Shown here: one piece after another, positions 37,421 through 60,700 of the stretch | Position numbering within the stretch: the stretch's first letter is position 1 | How the letters are laid out: the number at the start of each line of letters is the position of its first letter | Assembly: GCA_963576735.1 (NCBI GenBank) | Contig: OY755189.1 | Span: 930,001 to 994,000, forward strand | Length of the DNA: 64,000 bases | Direction: 5' to 3' | Source: Bedellia somnulentella | Taxonomy: Eukaryota; Arthropoda; Insecta; Lepidoptera; Bedelliidae | Made by a program: the position numbers and the translations under genes | Notes under the pieces: generated by a model | The model's database searches: none | Told to the model about the DNA's origin: nothing | Seen by the model: the letters and a program-made list of their open reading frames with translations, nothing else

Positions 37421-40018
37421 CGAGGGGCATGCCAAAAGAAACTAGATACTCTTTTCTCATTTAATTGACCCTGGCAAGCTATACACCACTTATAGGCTTG
37501 TTTTTTATTGACATATTTGAATATAGAACACACTTCTTTTATTTAATTTTTATTTGAATGAACATCATTTTTCCGGGAATCTGGCGGGAATTCACTTGCA
37601 ACAATGGAGCTCAGTCGACGTGATTCTCGCGCTATGATTTATTATGACTTTAAAAAAGGTTTAAAGCCTCAAGAATGTTTTGAACTTTTGGCTTCTACTT
37701 TTGGTGGTTCTGCTTGTTCCCGAGCAACAGTATTCAATTGGTTTGCTGAATTTAAAAGAGGACGGGGATGTCTCGAAGATGAAGCGAAGACAGGACAGCC
37801 GCCAACCGCGGTCACGAAAGAAAACGTTCAAACTCAAATTCAAACTTTTATTGCATACCATAGTGTACAAATAGTTGGTGTAATCATGATCAGAGTGTAG
37901 TTGAGTCAGTGATGTGTACAGTAATAAATGTGGACTCTGTTGGGCACATGCAATTTCACTAGAGGGCTGTAGATACTAAAACTAAAAAATAAGGTAGTAA
38001 ACAAAACATGGCACAAAATTAAAATTTCTTCAATTAAAAACACTATAAATATGTGTATCAAATTTGAACAACACAACAATAAAATTAATATTATTTTAGG
38101 TCAAAGTAATATTATTTTAGTTAACATTATTATTAAATTAGATTTAATCTATATTTGTCTATCATTACATTAAGCTTTACCAATAAGTGGAAAAAACAAA
38201 CAAATCAAATATTGATATTGTAGTATTTCAGAACTAGATAACTATAAAGAATGACTTAGAAATTTGGTACTAATATTGCTCAACCTCAACTAAGATATTC
38301 TTCTACTTTATGATAACATTTATCAATAAGAAAGTTTTTTTAATAAAATTAAAAATCTATTATATATTTCTTCCTTTTTTATATAGTCTGGTATTTCATT
38401 ATAGATCCTTATCGACATCATGTGAGCATTATTGGATTGTAAATGCAACCATGTGCGTGGTAGGTCTAAGTTACCGCGGTGCCGCAGAGTGTACTCGTAT
38501 CTCTGCTGTATGTCCTGCCTCTTTATGTAGTGTTCTGGGTGGTTTCGAACTAATTTACAGATTTCCTGGATGTAAATACAAGGTAAAGTTAATATTCGTA
38601 ACTTAATAAAATATTTTTACAACTAACGGTGGGTTCTATATTTACAATAAATAATGAAATAAATTAAAAATGTTTATTTGATAAGGCATATGTACAGTAC
38701 AGAATTGAACAGGGGTTCCCAAACTAGGCAAGCCTGTATTTTGGGAAACCAGTTGACAGTTTGTATTTACACTGTTAATTGAATTTAATTACACAAAATA
38801 TATGAAAATTTAAGTTTAAAGGAAAGGAAAAATATTTACATGGAGGGTTATCGGGTTAGTAATGTAGGAAAAACAAATTAATATATATAATAATATATTA
38901 AAAAATATAATAATCATAATAATAAGAAGAATATGTTATACCAATAATTTATTATATGCAGGAATGTAGAATACTTTCTGTGTCATCGTAATTTGCGTCG
39001 AGCAGCCACCTAAACAGGTCCTCTAATGATCCTTATAAGTTTTTTTGACGGATAAGTAGGTCAGGCGCTTCAGTACTGTATCCCCAATGTATCACGCCGT
39101 AGCTGAGCCACGTTCGTCCAGTCGAAAAATTCATTTGCGAAATCCGACGAATTACATATGTAGAGCTAGAGTGAGAACTAGGAATTGAATTAGCAGCAAT
39201 GCGAACCATAATTCACGACCAGCTTTCTCTCCGTAAACGTTGTTGGAGATGGGTGCCGCAAAAACTTACCGATAAGCAGAAAGACCGTCGCTGGGTGCGG
39301 GTAGATTGGTGCCTGTTCATGATAGATAAATTCAACGGAGGCGAGAAAAAAAACGTATATGATATACTGACTGGTGACGAAATATGGCTTTATAACTATG
39401 ATCCCGAATCGAAGCGACAGTCGACTGTATAGTGCTTTGAAGACGAGCCAACTCCAACGAAATCTCGCCGTGCACGAAGCATTAAGAAACAGATGGTCGC
39501 CTCGTTTTTTGCAAAACGGATCATATTGCTACTGTTGTACTGGAGAATGAAAGAACGGTGAACTCCGAATGGTATGTGAGTTTGTGCTCCAACAGTAATA
39601 TCAGCTTGGTGTGACAAGCGACCGAAGTCAGGAATCCGGCACCTTCTCTGGCACCACGACAATGCGGCGCCGCACACGCCTGCCAGAACACTAGACTTTT
39701 TCAACTCGAAAAAGTGTCAATTCTCCCTCACCCGCCATATTCCCCTGACCTAGCGCCTTGTGATTTTTACTTGTTTCCAGAAATCAAAGAAAAACTAAAG
39801 GAGAAGAGGTTTGAAAGCAAAGAAGATGCGCTGGTTGCCTATAATTTCGAGTTTTCTGAGGTATCTAAAGAAGAGTGGTCACAGGTATTTTCCAATTGGT
39901 TCAGACGTATGGAAAAGTGTATAGGTGCTCAGGGTGAATACTTTGAAAAGATCGATACTTATAATAAAGAATAAATCTTATAATTTTTGAGTATCTAGTA
40001 TCTTTTGGCATACTCTCG
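37421..40018 (+). mobile_element. mariner-type element, split by a LINE
   Basis: Inverted ends of ~30 bases (CGAGGGGCATGCCAAAAGAA against CGAGAGTATGCCAAAAGATA) flanked by TA (37419-37420, 40019-40020). The transposase is in two parts. 37604-37829 encodes the N-terminal helix-turn-helix region (GGSACSRATVFNWFAEFKRG). 39110-39974 encodes the catalytic region, with RVDWC, TGDEIWLYNYDPESK, HHDNAAPHT and YSPDLAPCDFYLFPE read in shifting frames. There are several stops and frameshifts, so the copy is dead. Confidence 0.9.
37830..39109 (-). mobile_element. LINE fragment inserted in the mariner
   Basis: Minus-strand translation gives WLSYGVIHWGYSTEAPDLL at the 5' edge and KRQDIQQRYEYTLRHRGNL plus MMSIRIYNEIPDYIKKEE further on, the C-terminal part of a jockey/CR1-like RT. 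The 3' end is GCAATAAAAGTTTGAATTTG. Candidate 6-base duplication ACGTTC (37824-37829 and 39110-39115) flanks it. The body between is decayed and AT-rich. Confidence 0.8.
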
Positions 40019-40574
40019 TATACCGTCCTATCACAGAAATATTTATTATGGAGGTGTGACTTAGTCCAAGGTTAACCTCACAAACACAAAATGATGAAGA
40101 TATTAAGAATTTGATACGTTTTATACGAGTTTAAAGTCCAATGACCGTTTTATCGTACAATATAAAGGGACTACCCTGAATCATATTTAAATATGTAGTC
40201 TGGTAAACAACATTTATATTATGCTTATAGAAATATGGCTTAGCTGCCTCTCTCAACAATTTCTTTCATTCTCTTTATCATGAAGCTTTTCTCTTCATCA
40301 GTGACGTAAGGTAAATATTTTTATTTACTAGTAGGTCCTAACTAAATAAAATATTTTCAAAATTTATTAGCCAAAGTAGACCTAAGGGATTCAGTAATCT
40401 GTGCTAAGGGTAATTGCTAAGGTCGTGTTAATTTTTTTCTTTAATGATTAATTTTACTACCTTAAATTCTCTCAGAAAAGCGTTCAGTAGTTTTGACCCT
40501 GAACACCAATTCAGACCAATTCTGAACCTCCTCTGTGGAGAAAAAGGCCAAGACGATTCATTCATTCATTAATA
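40019..40574. other. Intergenic DNA without a clear feature
   Basis: AT-rich sequence; no gene or repeat recognised. Confidence 0.5.
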
Positions 40575-40745
40575 TATTCAAGGCTGTAAATCTCAAAAAC
40601 GGATAGCTAGAACTACAGAACTTGAAATTTCTCAGCCACTTTTTAAGTTGAGTGGGTAAAAGATGATAAAATAAACGCCCAACCATCACTCAAAAACCCC
40701 TTAAACCCTAAGTCGCTTCTTATAACACCCGGGAGAAGAAATAGT
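40575..40745 (-). repeat. SINE-A copy, old
   Basis: Internal deletions; TTCAAGGCTGTAAATCTC at left and CCTAAGTCGCTTCTTA toward the right. It lies upstream of thiolase 2. Confidence 0.6.
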
Positions 40746-41129
40746 TTAATATACCTTACTTACTATTTTTAGCCTTTATTTTCATATTACTGGATTTAAT
40801 TTCTTTTCTCCATGACAACGTAGGAGACATACCGAGATGTATAGCAGTAGAGTGACCAAATGATACTGCTTTATGAATACTTGTATAAGGCATTGCTAAC
40901 CATACAACTTTCACAGTAGAATCCCCACCAATGTTACTAAGTAAATGTGAGAGAAATGATAATAAAAGTTTGAAGCGACTATGTCTTTTACGTGTAATAA
41001 CAATACGAACGATAATCGGATGACTACTGAATATTTGATTAAAAATAAAGATTACCGGTTCAGTATTTTTCGCGACTAAAGGCGGCTGGACGCGTGGTTT
41101 GAATTTATTAATATTTATAAGTGTTGAAG

Positions 41130-52528
<11,399 letters not shown>

Positions 52529-52876
52529 AATTTCCAAAAAGTTGAAAAAAAATGACTTTGATGAATAACTAGTTCTATTTTTGGACGTATTTTTTATACC
52601 AGTTCAAGATATCGTTGTATCAGTGTGACAGTATCAGACTGTAAATTGGTTTTACTATATTATGTTGACTGATATGTTGTTATTTATTGTTGATTAAATG
52701 TTATTTCTGCAAATGCGTTTTATTTTTAACTATCATTATTATTCATAGATTTTTTACAAATAAATATGTTTTTTTTTTTAAGTTTAATTAGCAATTTTTT
52801 CGTGTTTTAAATAACGTAGGTTATTTAGTTGGCATTAGTAGCTATTGTGCACTTATGTCGCCATTTGAAATTTTCT

Positions 52877-53005
52877 ATACATACATACGCATACTCACGC
52901 CGTTTTTTCCCATTGGGGTAGGCAGAGACTATTGAAAACCATAAACAAAACTTTTAATTTTAACGGTCCTGGTAAACCTACCTAGCTTCATTTACATTCA
53001 TCAAT
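52877..53005 (-). mobile_element. LINE-T 3'-end fragment
   Basis: CATACGCATACTCACGCCG, GTAGGCAGAGACTATTGAAA, TTTACATTCATCAATCATC. Downstream of thiolase 2. Confidence 0.7.
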
Positions 53006-53006
53006 C

Positions 53007-53214
53007 ATCATGGGTGATCGTAAGAGGCGACTAAGGGTATAGGGGCTTTTTAAGTGGTTTTTGGGCGATGTGGTTGGAGACCCGTCACCATAAACATTTA
53101 TTATTACCATCTTTTCCCCAATCAACTTCCAAAGGTGGCTGAAGGATTTCTGATTCTAAGGCTCTGGCTACCCCGTTAAGGGATTTATAGCCGTGCGTAT
53201 ATGTATGTATGTAT
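53007..53214 (+). repeat. SINE-A copy, 5' truncated
   Basis: Starts CATGGGTGATCGTAAGAGG; ends GCGTATATGTATGTATGTATG. It abuts the LINE-T fragment on its left. Confidence 0.8.
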
Positions 53215-53828
53215 GTTCCTCTACACATTTTTTTTAAATTTTAGTGGTTAACTTTATTACTAAACTGTAGTAATATTCGGCAAACGAAACACGTATCAAA
53301 TATTATTTAAAAAAACACACACACATTATGAAAACGGCCACATTGCCAAAAAGGTGCTAGCATTGTATTAAAAAAGTCGTGGGACACACATGATTTCCTT
53401 GGTGATTCCAATGTCCAATGACTTATAACTTTGCACACTGGCATCTTAATATACTTACTATTAGTATTGGCATTGCCATTTTATTTTTTACATACACACT
53501 TTTATTATTTAAGTTACAACATTAATTCAATTAGTAAGAACTATTTTTTCAAGTAACATAATGAAAAAAATACACAAATTATATCGTAATCAGGATTATG
53601 GGATGAACCTATTAAAAATTATTATGTCGTCCCCGATTCTCGATAAGTGTACAGATTTCATATTGAATGGGTCCGTTTAAAGTGGCTTAAAAGGAGTTTA
53701 ACTCTTTAACCAGTAGAAGCAAAATAGTTGCCACCATAATTTAAACCTTATCTACCTTCAAATAGTGCTCAAATGCAATTAATTTTATATTTTTATATAC
53801 TGGTTAAAGGATTCAAGGAGTCGATTAC
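53215..53828. other. Intergenic DNA without a clear feature
   Basis: AT-rich DNA between thiolase 2 and the repeats near the piggyBac. Nothing recognised. Confidence 0.5.
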
Positions 53829-54060
53829 ATAAATACATACATACATATACTCACGGCTATAAATCCCTAGAAGGGGTAGCCAGGAAAGCTACTTTTGGAA
53901 TTTTTTGTGGGGAATAGATAGTAAAAATAAAGGTTGTTGGTGATGGGTCTCCAACCGCTTCGCCCAAAAATCCCTTAATAGCCCCATACCGTTAGTCGCT
54001 TCTTACGTACATCCACCGGAATAAATGGGGTAGTGCTATTCTAAACCGACACAACACGGT
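53829..54060 (-). repeat. SINE-A copy with small deletion
   Basis: ACATACATACATATACTCAC at left; part of the GGAATTTC segment lost after GGTAGCCAGGAAAGC; AACCGACACAACACGG at right. Confidence 0.8.
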
Positions 54061-54497
54061 ACGAGTTGATTATTAAGCTAATATAAAGAAAGAAAGAAAG
54101 AAAGAAAAACATTTATTCATTGCTAAGCTTGAGTAAACAATACATGAAACATAACAACAAAATAATATTAAGGTTGGTTTTACAACAAAAGAAAAAAAAA
54201 TAATAATAATATATAAGTTAACAAAAATAAATAATAATAAAAAAAAAACTCAAAATAAAACATGAGTTATAACATAAGAAAAAAGCAAACATAAATAAAA
54301 ACGAACCAAAATATATGATGACTTAATAAAATTATTAAGAACCTGTCACAAGAATAGCCATTACCTGCGTAGCAATGAATTGGCAGATGACTCAGCATTT
54401 TCGTTGTGAGTTAATACCTCACAACACTGATTTTCAGTCACCGCCAAGTAGAGGTGATGCACGAACTATAATATAAGCGTAAACACCGCAGATAGCG
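54061..54497. other. A-rich intergenic DNA with microsatellite
   Basis: AAAG repeat at 54085-54108, then long A-rich stretch. CTCACAACACTGATTTTCAG near 54418 recurs around 28492. Confidence 0.5.
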
Positions 54498-54867
54498 GCA
54501 ACCGTGATAGCCCAGTGGGTAGAACACTCGGTTATCGTGCAAACGACTAGTGTTCAAATCCTGGGTCGGGCCTACACCAATTTGTCTTTTCTAAAGACAT
54601 ATGTGTGGTTAATTTATCATGGTTGTTAACGGTGAGGGAAAACATCGTGAGGAAACCCACATGGCTAAGTTGTACTTAGTCATGTGACAGTGTATTCGTA
54701 CAAAACGGCGATAGGCCTGCCCCCTATCACGTGAGTACACTGTCCATGCAAAACGTGGGTACTCTGAACACCAGGTGACTAAGTCACGTGATGTTCAGAA
54801 GTATTAGTACCTCTGCCAACCCCTTCGGGGATATTCGGCGTGAACGTTTATGTTATGTTATGTTATA
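54498..54867 (+). repeat. SINE-B copy, full length (head type I)
   Basis: ATAGCCCAGTGGGTAGAAC, TGTTCAAATCCTGGGTCGGG; ends CCCCTTCGGGGATATTCGG with ATGTTATGTTATGTTATA tail. Best copy of head type I. Confidence 0.88.
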
Positions 54868-54931
54868 AGCGTAAACACACAATCCTCGCAATTAAGTGGC
54901 TATATCAAGTGCGTAAAATATTACCTACCTA

Positions 54932-54979
54932 GGCTACCCCATCAAGGGATTTATAGCCGTGAGTATATGTATGCATGTA
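54932..54979 (+). repeat. SINE-A 3' tip
   Basis: GGCTACCCCATCAAGGG, ATTTATAGCCGTGAG, tail ATGTATGCATG. Only about 48 bases, a very short reverse-transcription product. Confidence 0.7.
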
Positions 54980-55024
54980 AGATATTACGACTTAGTTATC
55001 ATCACATTCATATTTTCTTGTTAA

Positions 55025-57001
55025 CCCACTTGTTACTACCGTCGTTTTAAAACAACAGCATGAATAATAAAATCTACATCGAAATGTAGGTAGTTTTAAT
55101 GAAATTTTATAATGTGATTGCTTTCGTCAGTGCAGCATCTAACCGAGGAAAAATACAGTTTACATCAAGATATTACGTGTTTTTTTGTATAAATATCTAT
55201 AAAACACGAAAAATAATCATGTCTTTTCAAGGGTAAGTACAATACCATTTGAATATAATATTGGCCTGAAGTTACATTTAACTTGTTGTTATAACGTAGT
55301 TTTATCTATGCAGGAAAATAATATGCCTTACAATTAACATATTGGTACCTTTTTTGTCGAGAAAAGTAGGTGTTATTTATAAACGACGATCGTAAAATGA
55401 ACTACCTTATCCACTTATGCAGTAAGGATGAGGACGGTGCATAGAAAAACATTCTTCCTACTTGAAATCTTTTGTGTTACCTACGCTTTTATTGTTTTAT
55501 CTGTGTTTTTGAAGTAGGTATTTCTTATTATTACAGATCCCGTTTCCACTCTTTGAGGCTTCATGAAATCGTTGAAGAATTGGAGAAGGACGATGACGGT
55601 CCTTTGCCAGATTCCATCGTAATACTTCCTCCGGATAATTGTAACGGTAATGTGACCGATGAAGATTCCGGAGACGAAGAATATGTTAACATTCAAAATC
55701 TACCAGGCTCCCAGCTTCGAGCACCCTGTGCAATACAACTTAATAACGGCGGCGATGATTCCAATAGTGATGACGAAGACGACATTCCGATATCGCAGTT
55801 GGCAAAGCGTCAACGTGTGGATGATGCGCCCACCGCCTCTTCTACGGACGCTCAAGATACCTTACCAATACCTACGCAAGGTAAGATTGGTGTCATTATG
55901 CGAGTACAAAAAAATAAGGCGTATTCCTGGATCGCAAGAGACATCAAGCCAGATTTTTCTTCCTGGCGTCCCCAAATGACTGCTAAGTTACGTCAAAAGC
56001 CGTTATATTATTTCGAATGTCTTCTCAGCAGTGAGATCATAGATATGTTAGTTGATTTTACTAATTTGTACGCCGCTCAGAAGAATAAGCCTGGTAACAT
56101 AACATCAAATGAGATGAGAACAAACAAAGAGATGCAAAAAACTGAGAGGGGGTCTTTTCAGTACAAATCTACTAGGGCAGAAGAAATTGTCGTGTGCAAA
56201 TGGAACGACAACAGTGTGGTGACTGTTGCTTCCAATTCTCAAAAAGTATTGCCTTCGTCAAAAGTCAAACGTTGCTCTCAAAAAGAAAAGAAATTCATCC
56301 ATGTGGATCAACCGGCCCTAATAAAGTCCTATAATGAAAATATGGGGGGCGTAGACAGGTCTGATCAAAATTTTGGGCTCTATAGGACTTCAATTAGGGG
56401 CAAGAAATGGTATTTCTGTTTATTTTCTCACTGTATCGATATGGCACTGCACAATGCCTGGCAGCTGTATAAAAACGACGGTGGTGAATACTATCATCTA
56501 AAGTTCAGAAGAAGTGTGTCATGTGGTTTACTGGAGACATACAGAAAAACAGATCATCGTATGCCAGGTCGGGCTTCCGGTAGTTTACATGAATCTTCAC
56601 GATATGATAACATAGGACATATCGTAACATATCGCCCTAAACAACTGCGTTGTGGATATTGTCACAAACATGCCAATTTTTTTTGCGTAAAATGTAACGT
56701 CACGTTGCACCCCAAAGATTGTTTTGCATAAGCAATGTTAAAAGCGTACCTACATACATATGCATTATTCAATAAAAGAAGTACTTATTTTGAAATATAT
56801 TTTGTTTCAATCAACTCACCATGAACCCTTGCAACAGTAGTACATATTACTACCGTAGTTTTAAAACAACACCATTTTCCGGCTTTCCCAGAAAATTCTG
56901 TTTTTTTTTAGTATTTTTTTCTTAATCGTAGGCCATTAAACTGCCCCCAAACCAAAAATCAACTTATAAACTTAACTTTTTTTGTTCCCGTAACAAGTGG
57001 G
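55025..57001 (+). mobile_element. piggyBac element, complete ends
   Basis: 1977 bases between TTAA sites (55021-55024, 57002-57005). The inverted ends are CCCACTTGTTAC and GTAACAAGTGGG. A subterminal segment (TTACTACCG, then GTTTTAAAACAACA) occurs near the left end (55034) and again at 56848 near the right. It encodes an internally deleted transposase (separate entry). Confidence 0.93.
55219..56731 (+). CDS. piggyBac transposase with in-frame catalytic deletion
   Basis: Exon 1 55219-55232 (MSFQG) has a GTAAGT donor; exon 2 starts after ATTACAG at 55537 and stays open to the stop at 56731, about 402 residues. Parts seen: acidic N-terminal region with DDEDDIPISQLAKRQR, the dimerisation-type segment LLSSEIIDMLVDFTNLYA, then TERGSFQYKS, VVCKWNDNSVVTVASN, the third acidic residue in NENMGGVDRSDQ, and a C-terminal Cys/His finger (CGYCHKHANFFC, CNVTLHPKDC). 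About 200 or more residues are missing between SNEMR and TNKEM, including the first two catalytic Asp blocks. AATAAA follows at 56771. It cannot catalyse transposition but may still bind ends or the intact enzyme. Confidence 0.88.
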
Positions 57002-57004
57002 TTA

Positions 57005-57512
57005 AGCGGTTATTACATTACGCAATATTCAGACAGTCTAACTTAGATTGAGCATGGTGTAATAAGAGTTAGCAAGTTAGCCTGTCTAATTAGAGCGACC
57101 GAATGGGTTCGGCCGTGCTTACTTGCTTGCTTGCTGAATACCGCGTAGTGTAATAAGATTTAGCACGCTAGACTGTTCATTTATCGCGCGGCAGCCGCAG
57201 AGCGAAGGCGTGCGTGACATGTGTTTTGCTGTGGCGGGGCGTGTAAAATGGCTTGTTCAAAGGAAAAAGAAGTGCTTTTTAATGTTCTCGATTTGTATCG
57301 AGACATGCCATATTTATGGCAGAAAATTCATAAAGATTATTCCAATCAAACACTTCGTACTTAAGCGGTTATGACAACCGCCACCGGCTACGTACGCTTT
57401 GAAAATGAGTTAGCATGCGGTATTCAGCACAGTCTAATAGCGAGCTTGTCTAGTTAGACTTTAAGACAGTCTTACTAAGACTGTCTGAATATTGCGTAAT
57501 GTAATAACCGCT
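57005..57512. mobile_element. PIF/Harbinger-type MITE with ORF remnant
   Basis: ~37-base inverted ends (AGCGGTTATTACATTACGCA, then ATATTCAGACAGTC) with TTA on both sides (57002-57004, 57513-57515). The left TTA plus the first base of the element form the TTAA used by the adjacent piggyBac. Confidence 0.88.
57248..57364 (+). pseudogene. MADF/Myb-like N-terminus of a Harbinger accessory protein
   Basis: 38 codons: MACSKEKEVLFNVLDLYRDM followed by PYLWQKIHKDYSNQTLRT. The LYRDMPYLW and HKDYSN spacing is that of a MADF domain start, the DNA-binding partner protein of PIF/Harbinger elements. It stops at TAA 57362-57364, so only a stub remains. Confidence 0.6.
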
Positions 57513-57708
57513 TTAGTTACATGAGCACACCGAAAACTTATCTGTTATAAGAATTCAGAATGTTTGTAATGATAAGAGATAACAACGCAACGTGTTTTCT
57601 GTTATTTACAAGTATGCGTATAAGTTAGCCATATTAATGAGTATTATTTAAATTTTATCATGTTGTCATCACTGTATTTCGGTATTTAGTAGGTAATTAT
57701 TTGTTATT

Positions 57709-60700
57709 ATGGCCGTGACTTCCAAAGGTAAGCTAACATTTTTATTAATAAACTTACGACTAAAATTTTATTTGTTTGTTGTTTATAATTTTGTGCTTAT
57801 GGTTATTTATTATATATATAATAATAATAAAAGCATTTGTTTGTCTTTCTTCAGCACATAACATAAAATAAACAATAGAAAATTATAAAAGACAAAATGG
57901 TCCAGAGCTCGTTCTATCCGCAGCAAGCAGATAGCTTCGATTTTTAATGTGTTGTGGTTTCTTTACTGCGTTGATATATTTTCGATCATGGCCTAACTTA
58001 AGAGCTTATTCCATTACATAATTTAATGTTTTTTGACATGAATTCCTCATGTGGGGATTATTACTCATAAATAAAAGATGCTATTAAAGGAAAGAAAAAT
58101 TTCGATACTGGCGGGGTTCGAACCCGCGACCTTCGGGTATACGCCCCCGTCGCTCTGCCAACTGAGCTACAGTGTCAGTTGGCATCCAGCGCGAAATTTC
58201 TCTATCCTTTGTTTCTTTTTTACACGTTCAAGTAGTGTTTGCGTTTCCTACCTCCGAATTTTAACTAATTCGGACGGCCACTTGTCTACCTTTTCAGATA
58301 GAATGCAAATGTTGGAAACGCCTAACTATCACATAATTTAATGTTTTTTGACATGAATTCCTCATGTGGGGATTATTACTCATAAATAGTCCGAATTAGT
58401 TAAAATTCGGAGGTAGGAAACGCAAACACTACTTGAACGTGTAAAAAAGAAACAAAGGATAGAGAAATTTCGCGCTGGATGCCAACTGACACTGTAGCTC
58501 AGTTGGCAGAGCGACGGGGGCGTATACCCGAAGGTCGCGGGTTCGAACCCCGCCAGTGTCGAAATTTTTCTTTCCTTTAATAACATCTTTTATTTATGAG
58601 TAATAATCCCCACATGAGGAATTCATGTCAAAAAACATTAAATTATGTGATAGTTAGGCGTTTCCAACATTTGCATTCTATCTGAAAAGGTAGACAAGTG
58701 GCCGTCCGAATTAGTTAAAATTCGGAGGTAGGAAACGCAAACACTACTTGAACGTGTAAAAAAGAAACAAAGGATAGAGAAATTTCGCGCTGGATGCCAA
58801 CTGACACTGTAGCTCAGTTGGCAGAGCGACGGGGGCGTATACCCGAAGGTCGCGGGTTCGAACCCCTCCAGTGTCGAAATTTTTCTTTCCTTTAATAACA
58901 TCTTTTATTTATGAGTAATAATCCCCACATGAGGAATTCATGTCAAAAAACATTAAATTATGTGATAGTTAGGCGTTTCCAACATTTGCATTCTATCTGA
59001 AAAGGTAGACAAGTGGCCGTCCGAATTAGTTAAAATTCGGAGGTAGGAAACGCAAACACTACTTGAACGTGTAAAAAAGAAACAAAGGATAGAGAAATTT
59101 CGCGCTGGATGCCAACTGACACTGTAGCTCAGTTGGCAGAGCGACGGGGGCGTATACCCGAAGGTCGCGGGTTCAAACCCCGCCAGTGTCGAAATTTTTC
59201 TTTCCTTTAATAACATCTTTTATTTATTCCATAACACTTTGTTGTTTCTGAATTCAGACGTCCTTCGAAGTTACTGCCGCAGACGCTTGTTATTCCACTT
59301 TACAAATTTGTCTACTTTTCAAAAGCCTAGCGTTCTGAACGTTATTCCACTAGTCTGAATTCAGATTCTGTGGCTTTCAGACGTCTCCACAAATGGAATA
59401 AGCTCTTTAACACTCGTAGTTACCTAATTAAAAATGTTCGTATAACATTTTCATTGAGTTCATATAATGTTTTGTTATTCATTTTGTGCGATCTTAACAA
59501 ACTTCTAAAACTTCGCATATATTAAACATCTTCATAAATTCCGTGATTTTTATTCGACGAATGCTTTTACTGAGCTTATTCACTCTTAGATCTTAATAAT
59601 TATGTATACCATTATCGTGCTGAAATAATACTAGGTCTAGATACCAACCAACATCGCTGGCACGAGCCACCACAAGCGACCTTTTAACTAGATATCGCGT
59701 GGTATAAAACAGCCATGTGTTCTTTTCTCTCATTCTAACCAACACCAACAGTCACGGTAAAATAACGCTCGTACTAGGCTTCTTGATTGATAATTTAAAT
59801 CTTTTTGTTCATGACAACCTCATGTGGGGATTATGACTAATAAATAAAGAATAAATAAAGGAAAGAAAAATTTCGATACCTCTGAATTGGTAAAACATAG
59901 GAAACGCAAATACTACTAAAACGTCAAAAGAAATAAAGGATAGAAGAATTTCGCGCTGGCAGCCATTGACAGGTTAGCTCAATTGGCGAGAGCGACGGGG
60001 GCGTATACCCGAGGTCGTGGATTCGAATCCCGCCTGCGTCGAAATTTTTCTTTCCTTTATTTATTTCTTAATTGATATTATAATTATATATCTTTCACCA
60101 ATTGAGGTTTATCCATCCCTATGTGCCTTCACATCTATCTTTTCAGGTAGATATAGATGCCTCCCTATGTACTGCGATGGGTGAAGTTTAGTTTGCATTG
60201 TACGGTTCGTTTCTAGGTGTTTTCATAATTGGAGCGAAAAGGACGCCGTTTATTAAATATGGCGGCGTTTTCAAAGAGTTGCCAGCTTCTCAAATATTTG
60301 CTACAGCGGCAAAGATTGCGATGCAATCAGCCAACATTAAACCTCATTTGATAGACGCGACTATCGTCGGAAACGTACATTTTGTAAGTATTTTTCGGGG
60401 ATGTCATACGTTTCACCGAATGTCGCGAGCTCGACGCACGGTAGCTCGAAAAAATATTTGAGTGGTATGCCAGCTCGAAAGTACGTGAATTCGAAAACCC
60501 CCAGCTCAAAAGACGTTGGCGCGAATCACGTTTCACCGAAAATCTTTCGTATGGTATATCACTTTGAAAAGCAGATTATCGCGACATTCGGTGAAACGTA
60601 TGACACCCATTCTTCGGTATATATTAATCAGGTTCTTCTTTTCTTTTTATTAATCTGCTTAGAATAGTAAGATACCATCTCTTTTAAATGTGTAAATCCC

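Larger units (their letters stand above)
58016..59220. repeat. tRNA-D array: inverted units, period 315
   Basis: One and a fraction units run minus (58016-~58388), then about 2.6 units run plus (58389-59220) with an exact 315-base period (GTCCGAATTAG at 58389, 58704, 59019). Units contain TTTTTGACATGAATTCCTC, a CACATGAGGAATTCATGTC palindrome and the tRNA-like core. The near identity of the units indicates recent expansion or gene conversion. Confidence 0.9.
58001..59406. mobile_element. Harbinger-type ends enclosing the tRNA-D array
   Basis: Perfect 15-base inverted ends AGAGCTTATTCCATT / AATGGAATAAGCTCT with TTA on both sides (57998-58000, 59407-59409). Inside are the tRNA-D units 58016-59220 and a non-repeated part 59221-59391 with further TTATTCCA motifs. 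It lies in thiolase 3 intron 1. Confidence 0.72.

Noticed and set aside
55472..55536. N-terminal extension of the piggyBac frame (MCYLRFYC...)
   Set aside because: It lies in an intron: a GTAAGT donor after MSFQG at 55233 and an ATTACAG acceptor at 55536 remove it.
58488..58560. Functional tRNA gene
   Set aside because: Arms and boxes are excellent, but the 8-base anticodon loop with a 4-pair stem gives no clear anticodon, and the sequence recurs inside a repeat unit.
58078..59216. Repeated ~87-codon open frames containing GFEPATFGYTPP
   Set aside because: They are the reverse reading of the tRNA-like units; the AGFEPATF-type peptide is the classic artefact of translating a tRNA T arm backwards.
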